In this document: in pieces, positions 53,247 through 62,876 of the stretch
How positions within the stretch are numbered: the first letter of the stretch is position 1
Layout: every line of letters begins with the position of its first letter
From: Alphaproteobacteria bacterium
Lineage (GTDB): Bacteria; Pseudomonadota; Alphaproteobacteria; Sphingomonadales; Kordiimonadaceae
Length of the DNA: 64,000 nucleotides
Assembly: GCA_013372975.1 (NCBI GenBank)
Contig: JABXIS010000021.1
Location: 33,232-97,231 of the forward strand
Reading direction: 5' to 3'
Notes under the pieces: model-generated
What the model saw: the letters and a program-made list of their open reading frames with translations, nothing else
Told to the model about the DNA's origin: nothing
Databases searched by the model: none
Position numbers and translations under genes: made by a program

Positions 53247-54460
53247 CGTTTCCTGATGACGGCAAACCTGTCACCATCCACTAATACTTCCGGCACAAGC
53301 GGGCGGCTGTTGTATGTGGAAGCCATAACCGCGCCATAGGCACCGGCAGACTTGATGGCCACCAGATCTCCGGCTTTCATCGGAGTTGTGGGCCTTTCTT
53401 TTGCAAACACATCGCTGCTTTCACACACTGGCCCCACAAAATCAGCCTTGAGAGTTGAAGCGTTTTCAACTGGCTCTGCTACAGGCACGATTGCATGAAA
53501 GGCATCATACATCGCAGGACGGCTCAGGTCGTTCATTGCAGCGTCAAGGATATAGAAAGTTCTATTCTCGCCTTGCTTTTCATACAGCATCTCTGTGAGC
53601 AGCAGGCCTGCATTCCCCGCGATCAGGCGGCCCGGTTCCAGGATGATGCTGCAATCCATGTCGCCCATTACTTCACGGATCATGGCGCCGTAGGCTGTTG
53701 GCGGGGGCGGTGTTTCTGCCGTTGGGTCGTAGGGGATGCCAAGGCCACCACCGAGATCAATATGCTGGATATTGTGGCCCTTTTCGCGCAACTCACGGAC
53801 CAGGCCGACAACACGCTCGAATGCCTCCTTGAAAGGCGTTAGATCCGTCAACTGTGAGCCGATATGCAGGTCTACGCCCACTGCTCGCAAGTTGGCCAGT
53901 TCTCCAATCCGGTGATAAACAGCTTCTGCCTTTTGCCAGGCAATGCCAAACTTATTCTCTGATTTGCCTGTTGAGATTTTTGCGTGGGTTTTGGCATCTA
54001 CATCAGGATTTACACGCACCGAAACAGGTGCAATCTTGCCCAGCTTGCCCGCGACTTCATTCAGGGTTTCAAGTTCTGCTTCGCTTTCGGCGTTAAACTG
54101 CTTGATGCCGGCCGTCAGGGCTGCGGCCATTTCATCTCGGGTTTTGCCAACGCCCGCAAATACGATCTTGTCTGCCGGAATGCCAGCCTGAAGAGCCCGC
54201 TTCAGTTCGCCCAGGCTAACAACATCAGCGCCCGCACCTTCGCGCGCAAGCGTGCGCAGAACGGCCTGATTACTGTTTGCTTTAACCGCAAAACAAACAA
54301 GTGCATCCAGGCCCTCAAAGGCCTCGCTGAATATACGCAGGTGCCGCTTCAAAGTTGCAGTGGAATATATGTAAACCGGAGTCCCAACCTTAGCTGCTAT
54401 CTGCGAGAGGGGGACATTTTCGGCCATCAGCTGGCCGTTGCGATAATGAAAATGATCCAT
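53186..54460 (-). CDS. lysA: Diaminopimelate decarboxylase
   Basis: 424 aa. Final step of lysine synthesis; a fold-III PLP enzyme. K60 in CFAVKANSNQAVL carries the cofactor, IDLGGGLGIPY and EPGRLIAGNAG bind it, and CESSDVFAKER holds the active-site Cys from the partner subunit. It is downstream of lptM and argH on the minus strand. Its last 20 codons overlap cpdR on the other strand by 61 bp. Confidence 0.96.
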   Translation of the reverse strand: MDHFHYRNGQLMAENVPLSQIAAKVGTPVYIYSTATLKRHLRIFSEAFEGLDALVCFAVKANSNQAVLRTLAREGAGADVVSLGELKRALQAGIPADKIVFAGVGKTRDEMAAALTAGIKQFNAESEAELETLNEVAGKLGKIAPVSVRVNPDVDAKTHAKISTGKSENKFGIAWQKAEAVYHRIGELANLRAVGVDLHIGSQLTDLTPFKEAFERVVGLVRELREKGHNIQHIDLGGGLGIPYDPTAETPPPPTAYGAMIREVMGDMDCSIILEPGRLIAGNAGLLLTEMLYEKQGENRTFYILDAAMNDLSRPAMYDAFHAIVPVAEPVENASTLKADFVGPVCESSDVFAKERPTTPMKAGDLVAIKSAGAYGAVMASTYNSRPLVPEVLVDGDRFAVIRKRQSLEELLALDTIPSWLSDD

Positions 54461-54465
54461 GATGG

Positions 54466-54588
54466 CTAGCCAGTTTGTTCGGTTTCTGACGAATAGTCTT
54501 TTGGTGGTTTCACATCGCCTTTTTTGCCGCAGGCGGTGAGGCTTGAGAAAATGGCTACGGCAATTAGAGCGACCAACAGTTTACGCAT
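54466..54588 (-). CDS. lptM: LptM-like small lipoprotein
   Basis: 40 aa, too short for usual gene callers. Translation on the minus strand gives a signal (RKLLVALIAVAIFSS) then lipobox LTAC with C20, followed by GKKGDVKPP, the C-G-x-K-G motif of LptM/YifL. LptM aids assembly of the LptDE LPS translocon in E. coli. It sits between argH and lysA, the position seen for this family in many proteobacteria. AAGGAA is 6 nt before the ATG. Confidence 0.85.
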   Translation of the reverse strand: MRKLLVALIAVAIFSSLTACGKKGDVKPPKDYSSETEQTG

Positions 54589-54598
54589 TTTCTATTCC

Positions 54599-56023
54599 TT
54601 ATTTCAGCGCGGCGCGCGCGACGGCTACGGCTTTGGTTACATTTTCAGGCGCGGTGCCGCCATATGACGTCCGGCTCGATACAGACGCTTGCACACTCAG
54701 GACGTCATACACGTCGACAGTGATCCTTGGTTCCACGGTTCGCATGGCCTCGAGCGGCAGATCCTTTAGATCAACGCCCAAAGTTTCAGCCGCTTTCACT
54801 ACGGCCCCGGTCACATGGTGCGCGTCGCGGAAAGGCAGCCCCAAAACACGAACCAGCCAATCCGCCAGATCGGTGGCGGTGGAGAAACTTTGCCCCGCTG
54901 CCGCGGCCATGTTTTCTGTGTTGGGCTTCAGGTCTTCGATCATGCCAGTCATGGCAGCTATGCACAGTTCAAAGTCATCAACTGCTTGAAAAACAGGCTC
55001 TTTATCTTCCTGCATGTCCTTTGAATATGCCAGGGGGAGGCCCTTCATCACCATCATAAGGCCCTGAAGTGCCCCGCTTATGCGGCCCACCTTTGCACGG
55101 ATCAGCTCGGCGGCGTCCGGGTTGCGTTTTTGCGGCATGATAGACGAGCCGGTGGAAAAGCCGTCAGAGAGCGTGAGGAAGCGGAAAGCGGCTGATGCCC
55201 ACAAAACAATTTCGTCTGCAAGGCGCGACAGATGCACGGCCGAAATCGAGAGCGTGCTCAGGAATTCAAGCGCGAAGTCCCGTGCGGACACAGCATCAAG
55301 CGAGTTGCTCATTGGGCGATCAAAACCAAGGTCTGACGCTGTCATATGGCGGTCAATCGGGAAGCTGGTGCCGGCAAGCGCCGCTGCCCCCAGGGGGCTT
55401 TCATTTACCCGCGTGCGGCAGTCCCGCAGGCGGGCACGATCGCGGCTGAGCATATCATGATAGGCCATCATGTGGTGCCCCAGTGTGACCGGCTGTGCCG
55501 TTTGCAAATGGGTGAAGCCGGGCATCACAGCAGCGGCGTGTTTTTCGGCCTGGTCTACGATGGCACCCAACAGCTTGCCCATGGCGGCGTCGAGCGCATC
55601 AATCGCATCCCGTGTCCAGAGGCGGAAATCCGTGGCAACCTGATCATTCCGCGAGCGGCCTGTATGGAGGCGCGCACCCGCATCACCCACTATCTCGCGC
55701 AGGCGGGATTCCACATGCATATGGATATCTTCAAGGGCCGGATCGAACACCATCTTGCCGGCTTCGATCTCTTCCTGAACCTGGTCAAGGCCCCCGACGA
55801 TGGCGTCATAATCTTCATGGCTGATCACACCGCAGCTTGCCAGCATTTTGGCGTGTGCTTTCGAGCCTGCGATATCCTGTCGGTAAAGGCGTTTATCAAA
55901 CCCGATAGATGCATTGATTTCCTGCATAATCGCCGACGGGCCTGACGCAAAACGCCCGCCCCACATGCTTTGGCCGCCATCCTGTTTCTGTGGCGTATTT
56001 TCAGTGTCGGATTTGTGATCCAC
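54599..56023 (-). CDS. argH: Argininosuccinate lyase
   Basis: About 474 aa. Cleaves argininosuccinate to arginine and fumarate. [20 protein letters not shown] near the start, AGTSFPIDR and the catalytic-loop segment [15 protein letters not shown] are diagnostic. Start is uncertain: GTG 56023 gives 19 residues before MWGGRF, while ATG 55966 starts at that Met; the open frame to 56407 is not needed. It is followed by lptM and lysA on the same strand, so arginine and lysine genes share a transcript. Confidence 0.92.
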   Translation of the reverse strand: MDHKSDTENTPQKQDGGQSMWGGRFASGPSAIMQEINASIGFDKRLYRQDIAGSKAHAKMLASCGVISHEDYDAIVGGLDQVQEEIEAGKMVFDPALEDIHMHVESRLREIVGDAGARLHTGRSRNDQVATDFRLWTRDAIDALDAAMGKLLGAIVDQAEKHAAAVMPGFTHLQTAQPVTLGHHMMAYHDMLSRDRARLRDCRTRVNESPLGAAALAGTSFPIDRHMTASDLGFDRPMSNSLDAVSARDFALEFLSTLSISAVHLSRLADEIVLWASAAFRFLTLSDGFSTGSSIMPQKRNPDAAELIRAKVGRISGALQGLMMVMKGLPLAYSKDMQEDKEPVFQAVDDFELCIAAMTGMIEDLKPNTENMAAAAGQSFSTATDLADWLVRVLGLPFRDAHHVTGAVVKAAETLGVDLKDLPLEAMRTVEPRITVDVYDVLSVQASVSSRTSYGGTAPENVTKAVAVARAALK

Positions 56024-56095
56024 GGTACTCTTGCCTTTCCGGGGCGTCCCACTATTGTGTGTGCCGCCTGTATCTGGTCCAGTCTGGAGATAGAA

Positions 56096-56686
56096 ATGCC
56101 GAAGAAGCTGCTGTTGCCTCTTGCCATCCTGATCGCCCTTTTGGGTGTCGCAGCTTATCGGCTGTTTTTGCCTTCGACAACGCCCGAGGGCGGCTCGGCG
56201 TCTATAAATTCTTACCTGAAGGGCGAAATGGCAAAGCTTTCCTTGCCCGATGCGCCCATGGCCCTCACGGATCATATTATCATGCGCGAAGACGGGTCTC
56301 CCATCAAGCTGAGTGGTATGAAGGGCAAGGCCATGCTGATCAACCTGTGGGCCAGCTGGTGCGCGCCTTGCCGTGCCGAAATGAAAGAGCTTGCCAATCT
56401 GCAGCATGAGCTTGGGGATGAAAGCTTTGAAGTGGTGGCGATCACTGTGGATCGCGGCGGTGTGTTGCAGGCAAAGGAAACGCTTCAGGAATGGGGTGTG
56501 GAAGGGCTGGCGCTTTACGCCGAACCCACAATGGCCATTGCGCTTGAGCTTGCTGAAGGCAAACTGCCCACAAGCTATATCGTTGGCAAAGACGGTATGG
56601 TTCGCGCCTATTTCCTCGGGCCGCTGAAGTGGGACCAGCCCGAGGCGCTTGAATTGTTCACCGCCCTCAAGAACGGTGAAATTTAG
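56096..56686 (+). CDS. TlpA-family thioredoxin-like protein
   Basis: About 196 aa. A membrane anchor or signal ([22 protein letters not shown]) is followed by a thioredoxin fold with [14 protein letters not shown]; the redox pair is C89 and C92. The [13 protein letters not shown] strand-turn with cis-Pro follows. It reduces periplasmic disulfides, often for cytochrome c or copper-site assembly. ATG 56096 has GGAG; the open frame starts at 55970. It is divergent from argH. Confidence 0.88.
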   Translation: MPKKLLLPLAILIALLGVAAYRLFLPSTTPEGGSASINSYLKGEMAKLSLPDAPMALTDHIIMREDGSPIKLSGMKGKAMLINLWASWCAPCRAEMKELANLQHELGDESFEVVAITVDRGGVLQAKETLQEWGVEGLALYAEPTMAIALELAEGKLPTSYIVGKDGMVRAYFLGPLKWDQPEALELFTALKNGEI

Positions 56687-56695
56687 GATGATGTC

Positions 56696-57373
56696 CTAAC
56701 CCAGGGTCTTGGCATCTGCCGGGATTTCATCGACCGGCACAATATGGGTTTCCGTTTTGGTTTCTTCGATCCATTCCGCCATATAGGGGTGTGCATGCAC
56801 CGCATCCATATAGGCTTTTGAGGTATCGCTCACCTTGATATCGTAGGTTTGGAAGCGGGAAACCACAGGGGCATACATCATGTCTGCCGCGCCAAATTCC
56901 CCAAACAGGAAATCTCCATCCATGCCGAAGCGTGCGCGGGCCTCCTGCCAGATGGCATCGATGCGATCAACATTCTTTTGCACGCCTTCAGACAGGGCCA
57001 TATCTGTCCAGCGGCCGCGCATATTCATAGGTGCGGCGCCGCGAAGAGCCAGGAAACCGCTGTGCATTTCAGCCGCGATGGAACGAGCGTTGGCAAAGGC
57101 GGCGTTATCTTCTGGCCACCAGAATTTTTCGGGCGCAATGCGGGCGCAATAATCAATCAGTGCCAAAGAATCCCAAACGCGGGCCTCGCCGTGGTGTAGG
57201 GCAGGTACACAGCGCGTAGGGGAAAGTGCCTCGATTTGCTTATAAAAATCCGGCGTATCAAGTGCCAGCTTGATTTCCTCGAAGGGCAGGCCGGTATGGC
57301 GTACAGCAAGCCAGCCGCGTAAGGACCAGCTGGAATAATTCTTGGTGCCGATGATGATTTTCAGATCAGGCAT
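56696..57373 (-). CDS. Glutathione S-transferase family protein
   Basis: 225 aa. The start IIIGTKNYSSWSLRGWLAVRH matches the group of GSTs related to maleylacetoacetate isomerase-like and stress-type bacterial enzymes; the Ser-Ser-Trp-Ser segment could hold the glutathione-activating Ser. TRCVPALHHGEARVWDSLAL binds glutathione. It converges with tlpA, 9 nt apart. Substrate unknown. Confidence 0.86.
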   Translation of the reverse strand: MPDLKIIIGTKNYSSWSLRGWLAVRHTGLPFEEIKLALDTPDFYKQIEALSPTRCVPALHHGEARVWDSLALIDYCARIAPEKFWWPEDNAAFANARSIAAEMHSGFLALRGAAPMNMRGRWTDMALSEGVQKNVDRIDAIWQEARARFGMDGDFLFGEFGAADMMYAPVVSRFQTYDIKVSDTSKAYMDAVHAHPYMAEWIEETKTETHIVPVDEIPADAKTLG

Positions 57374-57498
57374 GGTGTCGTGACTCCCTTGTGTCGTGAA
57401 CGGGTAGTCCCGCAGCTTTTAGCACAAGGCGGGCTCATCGTCCCGCCAATGTTTCTTGGCCTCAGCCCCTGAAAAATTAATGCGTAGAAATTAATAGG

Positions 57499-57535
57499 TA
57501 GATACGATATCTATTGCAAATAAGAATGATTATTA
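57499..57535 (+). promoter_or_regulatory. Fur-box-like site and adjacent palindrome
   Basis: 57521-57535 matches the 7-1-7 Fur consensus TGANAATNATTNTCA at ten of twelve fixed positions, with core AATGATT. A TAGATA-CGA-TATCTA palindrome lies at 57499-57513. Both sit about 50-85 nt before the ApbE-like start in an AT-rich stretch, in line with iron control. Alphaproteobacteria may use Fur/Mur or Irr, so the binder is unsure. Confidence 0.5.
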
Positions 57536-57583
57536 ATAACTATAAAGTATGACCTGATTCCTTGAAGTGGGGGGACAATCACA

Positions 57584-58426
57584 ATGAACTTGGACCATGG
57601 GCAAATGGAAGGCTTTCGTGGGTGCCGATGCCAGAAACACAGGCATGCACGCCCTTTTATGGGCAAAAGCATTGCCATCACCACCTTGGGGTTGGGCGAA
57701 GCGTGTGCCCGACGAGCATTTGCCCTTGCATTCGAATGCACAGATGCCCTTGCAGCAAGGCTGGACACGCGAGGTTCAGATAGCGAGTTGATGCGCCTTT
57801 GGGATGCGCCCGCCGGTTTTCCCGTGAAGGTGTCAGACAGTCTTTGGCATCTTTTGAAGTTGGCCAATGAAATCGCGTTTCGAACCGACGGGCTGTTTGA
57901 TATCGCCGCGACAGGTAGTGGTGGCTGCGCCCATTGGACAGATGTTGATCTTTCCACACGGGGTTATGTACGCCTGCGAAAACCCCTTCGGTTGGATGTT
58001 GGTGGGTTGGTGAAGGGTTATGCGGCAGACATTGCGGTGCAGGCCCTGAGGGAAATGGGCGCGAAACGCGGGATGGTAGATACTGGCGGTGTGATGCGTG
58101 CCTTCGGCCCGCAGGAATGGCGTGTGCAATATCATCTGGAATGTGGTGCCCAGCCGCTGCCCGTGCCTTTGGCAGAAGGGGCGCTAGCTGGTGGCGGGCA
58201 ACCGTCGGGCGGCTTGTATGATCCGCGAACAGATGTGCTGCACAGTGGCCACGAATGGGCCGCTATTCGCCTGATGGTACGCGCAGGGACAGCATCACTG
58301 GCAGATGGGCTAGCGAAGGTAGCGATGCTCGCGCCGTCGCGCGCGCAAGCGCTTTTGCCGCAGATCGGCGCGTCTGTGGCCATGCTCACCAAGGAAGGTG
58401 CGCATGCGCTTGATTATGCGTCTTAG
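57584..58426 (+). CDS. ApbE-like FAD:protein FMN transferase, divergent
   Basis: 280 aa. RLDVGGLVKGYAADIAVQAL and GMVDTGGVMRAFGP match the core of ApbE (usually DLGGIAKGYA and NAGGDIRA), and TRGSDSELMRLWDAP matches its N-terminal region. The metal-binding Asp of the GGD position has changed to Val, so activity may be altered. There is no lipoprotein or export signal. The GST at 58423 overlaps its end by 4 bp. No flavinylated partner lies nearby. GGGGGG precedes the ATG. Confidence 0.72.
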   Translation: MNLDHGQMEGFRGCRCQKHRHARPFMGKSIAITTLGLGEACARRAFALAFECTDALAARLDTRGSDSELMRLWDAPAGFPVKVSDSLWHLLKLANEIAFRTDGLFDIAATGSGGCAHWTDVDLSTRGYVRLRKPLRLDVGGLVKGYAADIAVQALREMGAKRGMVDTGGVMRAFGPQEWRVQYHLECGAQPLPVPLAEGALAGGGQPSGGLYDPRTDVLHSGHEWAAIRLMVRAGTASLADGLAKVAMLAPSRAQALLPQIGASVAMLTKEGAHALDYAS

Positions 58427-59064
58427 GAGGTGAAAGCGCTAAGGTCGATGCCCTCGGCGCTACATACAGCCTTCACGACATCAGTTGCTGCCATGCGCTT
58501 CAGGTAAGCACCAAGGTGCGGGAAGTTTTGCGGCGGTTTGGGCATATCGTTCGCCCAGATGCATAACATGAACAGGAAATAGTCACAGATGGTGAGTGTT
58601 TCCCCAATCAGATATGGTCGGGAGGCAAGCTCTTGATCCATAAGGGTGAAGCTGTGCGCAACACGGTCAGCGTGCGCGGCCTTGATGGCGCCAATGCCAT
58701 TGGCATCGGTTGTGTGCTTCTCTGGATAGCAATAGACCATAAAGTCCGCTTGCAGGGTGTTGGTCAGATACATCAACCACTGGAGGAATTTGGTGCGGGC
58801 CGGGTTGCCAGTTTCCGGCGCAAGGCCTGTTTCCGGATGTTGTTCCGCCAGATAAAGGCAGATGGCCGGGCTTTCAAACAACACAAGATCCCCATCCACA
58901 AGTGTGGGAATACGGCCTGCGGGGTTAAGCTTCAGGTAGTCCGCCGATTTTTGGGCGTCTGTTTTGCGGTCCACAAGTTCCAATTCATAGGGCAGACCTA
59001 TGTGTTTGAGAATAAAATGCGGGGCAAGGCTGGCGTTGTTGGGATAATAAAACAGCTTGTACAT
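58423..59064 (-). CDS. Glutathione S-transferase family protein
   Basis: 213 aa. KLFYYPNNASLAPHFILKHIGL is the N-terminal thioredoxin-like strand-helix, and GRIPTLVDGDLVLFESPAICL binds glutathione. The C-terminal domain ends with NFPHLGAYLKRM. ATG 59064 follows AGGA; the longer frame to 59223 runs through the terminator hairpin and is not coding. Third GST in the window; substrate unknown. Confidence 0.88.
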   Translation of the reverse strand: MYKLFYYPNNASLAPHFILKHIGLPYELELVDRKTDAQKSADYLKLNPAGRIPTLVDGDLVLFESPAICLYLAEQHPETGLAPETGNPARTKFLQWLMYLTNTLQADFMVYCYPEKHTTDANGIGAIKAAHADRVAHSFTLMDQELASRPYLIGETLTICDYFLFMLCIWANDMPKPPQNFPHLGAYLKRMAATDVVKAVCSAEGIDLSAFTS

Positions 59065-59090
59065 CGGCAGGTCCTGAAGCTTCCGGTAAA

Positions 59091-59119
59091 AAGAAAGGCG
59101 CTTCGATAGAAGCGCCTTT
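59091..59119 (-). terminator. Intrinsic terminator of the hydroxybutyryl-CoA dehydrogenase gene
   Basis: An 11-bp perfect stem (59094-59104 with 59109-59119), GATA-type 4-base loop, then TTTCTTTTT on the minus strand. It ends transcription of the dehydrogenase 20-50 nt past its stop, before the GST gene. Confidence 0.9.
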
Positions 59120-59140
59120 GTCTGTTCTCTCAGATGCCCG

Positions 59141-60013
59141 TTACCGCGTTGGTACTGGCATGTCACCGCGATAGTCATAGAAGCCGCGGCCGGTTTTGCG
59201 GCCAAGCCACCCTGCTTCCACATATTTCACCAGAAGCGGGCAAGGGCGGTATTTGCTGTCTGCCAAGCCATCATACAGCACCTGCATGATCGACAGGCAC
59301 GTATCAAGACCAATGAAGTCAGCCAGCGTCAGCGGGCCCATTGGGTGATTGGCACCCAGCATCATGGCGTTGTCGATGGCTTCCACCGTGCCCACGCCTT
59401 CATAAAGCGTGTAGATGGCTTCGTTGATCATCGGCATCAGGATACGGTTTACGATAAAGGCCGGGAAATCTTCGGAAACCACTGTTGTTTTATTCAGCTT
59501 TTCCGTGAAGACATGGAATTTGTCGAACGTTTCTTCCGATGTGGCGATGCCCGGGATCAGTTCCACAAGCTTCATCACCGGCACAGGGTTCATGAAGTGA
59601 ACGCCCATGAATTTTTCAGGCCGATCTGTTGAGGCAGCAAGGCGTGTGATCGCAATCGATGATGTGTTAGACGCAACCAGGGCATCGGCCTTCAGGTGCG
59701 GGCACAGGTCTTTGAAAATTGCGGTTTTGGTTTTTTCGTCTTCAACGGCGGCTTCAATCACCAGGTCGCACTTGTTGTGCGCGGCCAGCGTGTCTGCAAG
59801 CGTGATGCGGTTCAGCGCTGCGTCCATCTCTGCTGCAGTGATCTTGCCTTTGGTAACCTGACGGCCCAAATTGCCTTTGATGACCTCAAGGCCAGCCTCT
59901 GCACGGTCCATGGAAACATCAGAAAGCACCACATCCATGCCAGCAAGCGCACTTACATGGGCAATGCCATTTCCCATCTGGCCAGCGCCAATAATCCCTA
60001 CCTTCTCAACCAT
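59141..60013 (-). CDS. 3-hydroxybutyryl-CoA dehydrogenase
   Basis: 290 aa. GIIGAGQMGNGIAHV (6-20) binds NAD(P); VHFMNPVPVMKLVELI has the catalytic His and NP segment, and NRILMPMINEAI and ANHPMGPLTLADFIGLD are C-terminal dimer-domain marks. It interconverts 3-hydroxybutyryl-CoA and acetoacetyl-CoA, in fatty-acid or PHA metabolism, with the ETF genes directly upstream on the same strand. A terminator lies between them. Confidence 0.95.
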   Translation of the reverse strand: MVEKVGIIGAGQMGNGIAHVSALAGMDVVLSDVSMDRAEAGLEVIKGNLGRQVTKGKITAAEMDAALNRITLADTLAAHNKCDLVIEAAVEDEKTKTAIFKDLCPHLKADALVASNTSSIAITRLAASTDRPEKFMGVHFMNPVPVMKLVELIPGIATSEETFDKFHVFTEKLNKTTVVSEDFPAFIVNRILMPMINEAIYTLYEGVGTVEAIDNAMMLGANHPMGPLTLADFIGLDTCLSIMQVLYDGLADSKYRPCPLLVKYVEAGWLGRKTGRGFYDYRGDMPVPTR

Positions 60014-60077
60014 TGTTCTCTTTCTTTGCCGCCTTATAAGTAGTGGCTTGTTTTAACACAGTTTTTGTTTTTGGGGC

Positions 60078-60126
60078 AAAAAAGGGCGCGCAAAATGCGA
60101 TTTTCCAACCGCAAAGCTGCGCGCCC
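60078..60126 (-). terminator. Terminator after etfBA
   Basis: GGGCGCGCA (60084-60092) pairs with TGCGCGCCC (60118-60126), with an inner TGCG/CGCA stem, and is followed on the minus strand by TTTTTT (60078-60083). It ends the etfB-etfA transcript, 13 nt past the etfA stop. Confidence 0.9.
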
Positions 60127-60138
60127 TCTCAGATTTGT

Positions 60139-61068
60139 TTAGCCGAGGGCTTTTTCAAGCTCAGGCACGGCGTCAAACAGGTCTGCTACGAGGCCGTAGT
60201 CAGCAACCTGGAAGATCGGTGCTTCTTCATCCTTGTTGATGGCAACGATGATCTTGCTGTCTTTCATGCCAGCAAGGTGCTGGATCGCACCGGAAATGCC
60301 AACTGCGATATACAGTTCAGGTGCCACGATCTTACCGGTTTGGCCAACCTGATAGTCGTTCGGCACGAAGCCTGCGTCAACGGCAGCGCGTGAGGCGCCA
60401 ACGGCAGCGCCAAGCTTGTCGGCAACAGCTTCAATGATGGAGAAGTTCTCGCCGGAACCCATGCCGCGGCCACCAGAGATGATGATCTTCGCGCTGGTCA
60501 GTTCTGGGCGGTCAGATTTCGACAGCTCAGCACCAACGAAGGAAGATACGCTCACAGCCGGTGCAGCAGCGATGCTTTCAACAGCCGCAGAACCACCTTC
60601 AGCGGCGGCCTTGTCGAAGGCTGTGCCGCGTACGGTGATAACTTTCTTGGCGTCAGATGACTGCACAGTTGCAATGGCGTTGCCTGCATAGATTGGACGC
60701 TTGAAAGTGTCAGCGCTGACAACTTCGATAATGTCAGAGATCTGTGCGACATCAAGGGCGGCTGCCACACGTGGCAGGAAGTTTTTGCCAGACGTGGTAG
60801 CTGGCGCGAGGATCGCGTCGTAGCCATCAGCAACAGAAAGAACCACGGCAGCCAGCTCTTCCGCGAGTGGGTGCGCGTAGACTGCATCGTCGGCAACCAA
60901 TACTTTGGAAACGCCATCGATTTTTGCAGCAGCTTCTGCAGCAGCACCGCAGCCGGAACCAGCCACAAGCGCGTGTACTTCACCAAACGCTTTGGCCGCT
61001 GTAACGGTGGCAAGCGTTGCGTCTTTTACAGACGCGTTATCATGTTCAACAATAACGAGAGCGGTCAT
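60139..61068 (-). CDS. etfA: Electron transfer flavoprotein subunit alpha
   Basis: 309 aa. The C-terminal FAD-binding domain holds [42 protein letters not shown] and [19 protein letters not shown], all classic. ETF passes electrons from acyl-CoA dehydrogenases to ETF-ubiquinone oxidoreductase. Its ATG overlaps the etfB stop by 1 nt (TAATG), so the subunits are made in step. Confidence 0.97.
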   Translation of the reverse strand: MTALVIVEHDNASVKDATLATVTAAKAFGEVHALVAGSGCGAAAEAAAKIDGVSKVLVADDAVYAHPLAEELAAVVLSVADGYDAILAPATTSGKNFLPRVAAALDVAQISDIIEVVSADTFKRPIYAGNAIATVQSSDAKKVITVRGTAFDKAAAEGGSAAVESIAAAPAVSVSSFVGAELSKSDRPELTSAKIIISGGRGMGSGENFSIIEAVADKLGAAVGASRAAVDAGFVPNDYQVGQTGKIVAPELYIAVGISGAIQHLAGMKDSKIIVAINKDEEAPIFQVADYGLVADLFDAVPELEKALG

Positions 61069-61814
61069 TAGATTACTCCCTTTTCTTTGAGCTTGCCAAC
61101 GAGTTCATCAACGCTTTCAACCATGATACCGGCTTCACGCTTTGGTGGCTCTTCCACTTTCAGCGTGGTCAGGCGCGGTGCCATGTCAACGCCGAAGTCG
61201 CCAGGAGTTTTCTCGTCGATCGGCTTGCGCTTCGCTTTCATGATGTTTGGCAGCGTAGCGTAGCGTGGCTCGTTGAGGCGAAGGTCAGTGGTAACAACAG
61301 CAGGAAGGTTCAGCTTCACTGTTTCAAGGCCGCCATCTACTTCACGGGTTACATTCACGCTGTCGCCGTCGGCGGCAACTTCAGATGCGAACGTGCCTTG
61401 TGGCCAGCCCAAAAGCTGCGCCAGCATCTGGCCTGTCTGGTTGCAATCGTCATCGATGGCTTGTTTGCCAAGAAGCACGATGGAAGGGTTTTCCGCTTCC
61501 ACGATGCCTTTCAGGATTTTGGCAACGGCAAGAGGCTCTGTCTCGCCATCATACTCAACCAGGATGCCGCGGTCGGCGCCCATCGCGAGGCCTGTGCGCA
61601 GGGTTTCCTGTGCGGCCTTGGGGCCAACGGAAACAACAACGATTTCTTCTGCCTTGCCAGCTTCCTTAAGCCGGATCGCCTCTTCAACCGCAATCTCGTC
61701 GAAGGGGTTCATAGACATTTTGACGTTAGCGAGCTCTACGCCCGTATTGTCGGATTTAACGCGAACTTTCACATTATAATCCACGACCCGTTTGACGGGG
61801 ACCATGATCTTCAT
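61068..61814 (-). CDS. etfB: Electron transfer flavoprotein subunit beta
   Basis: 248 aa. [19 protein letters not shown] at the start, [19 protein letters not shown] and the AMP-binding segment [20 protein letters not shown] are diagnostic; [20 protein letters not shown] is the conserved C-terminal segment. Pairs with EtfA. ATG 61814 is chosen by homology; the open frame extends to 61898. Confidence 0.97.
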   Translation of the reverse strand: MKIMVPVKRVVDYNVKVRVKSDNTGVELANVKMSMNPFDEIAVEEAIRLKEAGKAEEIVVVSVGPKAAQETLRTGLAMGADRGILVEYDGETEPLAVAKILKGIVEAENPSIVLLGKQAIDDDCNQTGQMLAQLLGWPQGTFASEVAADGDSVNVTREVDGGLETVKLNLPAVVTTDLRLNEPRYATLPNIMKAKRKPIDEKTPGDFGVDMAPRLTTLKVEEPPKREAGIMVESVDELVGKLKEKGVI

Positions 61815-61994
61815 GGGGTTCTTTCTCCCAATAATTGTGCAGGGCAACAAAGCCCCGGAGAACCTTGATAACGAAGCCTGGGGTAAAAACGGCCCCAAGC
61901 CTTGGAAATGTTAGGGGTACACAGCGTTAAACCAGATAAAAACCCGAGTCAATGCAGTGCAGCAAATAGACCCGTGCCGTAACGTCATTCATGC

Positions 61995-62561
61995 CTAGCG
62001 TGTTGCACCGGGCACCCACAAAACATCCGAAGCACCGTCATCATTGAGATGCCTTGAAAGGACAAATAGGTGGTCTGACAGCCGATTCAAATATTTTATT
62101 GCCGCCGGGTTGATTGAAACCGCCCGGCTAGCGGTAATTGCGTGCCGCTCTGCCCGCCGAACAACGGTGCGTGCCAGATGCAGGTGGGCGCTTGCGTCAC
62201 TGCCGCCTGGCAGCACAAAGTTCGCCAGCGGTTTCATCTTTTCATTCATCTGGTCGATTTCGGCTTCAAGCCGGGCAACCTGTTCTTCGGTGATGCGCAG
62301 GGTCATCTCACCCGGCGTGAAATCTTCGCCGGGTGTGGAGAGGTCTGCCCCCAGATCGAAAAGCTCATTCTGGATGCGGGCGAGCATCTCGTCAGCCGAA
62401 CCACCTGTCGTCAGGCGCGCAAGGCCAACTACAGCGTTGGCTTCATCCACGGTGCCATAGGCTTCAACGCGGGCGTCATCCTTTGAAACCCGCATGCCGC
62501 CGGTGAGCGATGTTTCGCCCTTGTCGCCACCCCGTGTGTAGATTTTGGTCAGCTTCGCCAT
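61995..62561 (-). CDS. Cob(I)alamin adenosyltransferase, PduO type
   Basis: 188 aa. KIYTRGGDKGETSLTGGMRVSK is the ATP-binding start of PduO-type corrinoid adenosyltransferases, and EAYGTVDEANAVVGLAR plus RAERHAITA complete the active site. It makes adenosylcobalamin. Lies just downstream of the HIG1-type gene, 12 nt after its end. No B12 synthesis genes nearby. Confidence 0.93.
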   Translation of the reverse strand: MAKLTKIYTRGGDKGETSLTGGMRVSKDDARVEAYGTVDEANAVVGLARLTTGGSADEMLARIQNELFDLGADLSTPGEDFTPGEMTLRITEEQVARLEAEIDQMNEKMKPLANFVLPGGSDASAHLHLARTVVRRAERHAITASRAVSINPAAIKYLNRLSDHLFVLSRHLNDDGASDVLWVPGATR

Positions 62562-62573
62562 CGGGGTTGCTCC

Positions 62574-62759
62574 CTAGGTTACGGCCCACAGGAAGAAGCA
62601 GGCCACAGCGATGCCCTGGCAAATTACGCGTGCACGCATCAGCTTGTTGCCGTGCTTACGGTTGAAGTCACCGCCTTTTGCCAGTGTGCCAAAGCCCATG
62701 AACAAGGTCACAAGTGTGATCAGCATGAACAGTAGGCCGAGAAAGAAAAAGATATTCAT
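62574..62759 (-). CDS. HIG1-domain twin-transmembrane protein
   Basis: 61 aa with two membrane helices (FFFLGLLFMLITLVTLFMGF and VICQGIAVACFFLWAV) around a basic loop, KGGDFNRKHGNKLMRARV. This is the HIG1_N pattern (GGxxNrkhgNkLMraRV), known in mitochondrial proteins linked to cytochrome oxidase supercomplexes. The start at 62759 removes an unsupported upstream stretch. Role in bacteria is not well defined. Confidence 0.85.
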   Translation of the reverse strand: MNIFFFLGLLFMLITLVTLFMGFGTLAKGGDFNRKHGNKLMRARVICQGIAVACFFLWAVT

Positions 62760-62876
62760 AATGTTGCGTCCCGCATGAAATTTGGCCCCACTATAGCTAC
62801 AAACTAGGCCGGGGCAACACCAGAGCACAGCATGCGACAAAATTGTCTAAACCAAGGAGTAGCCTTGGTGTGCAGG

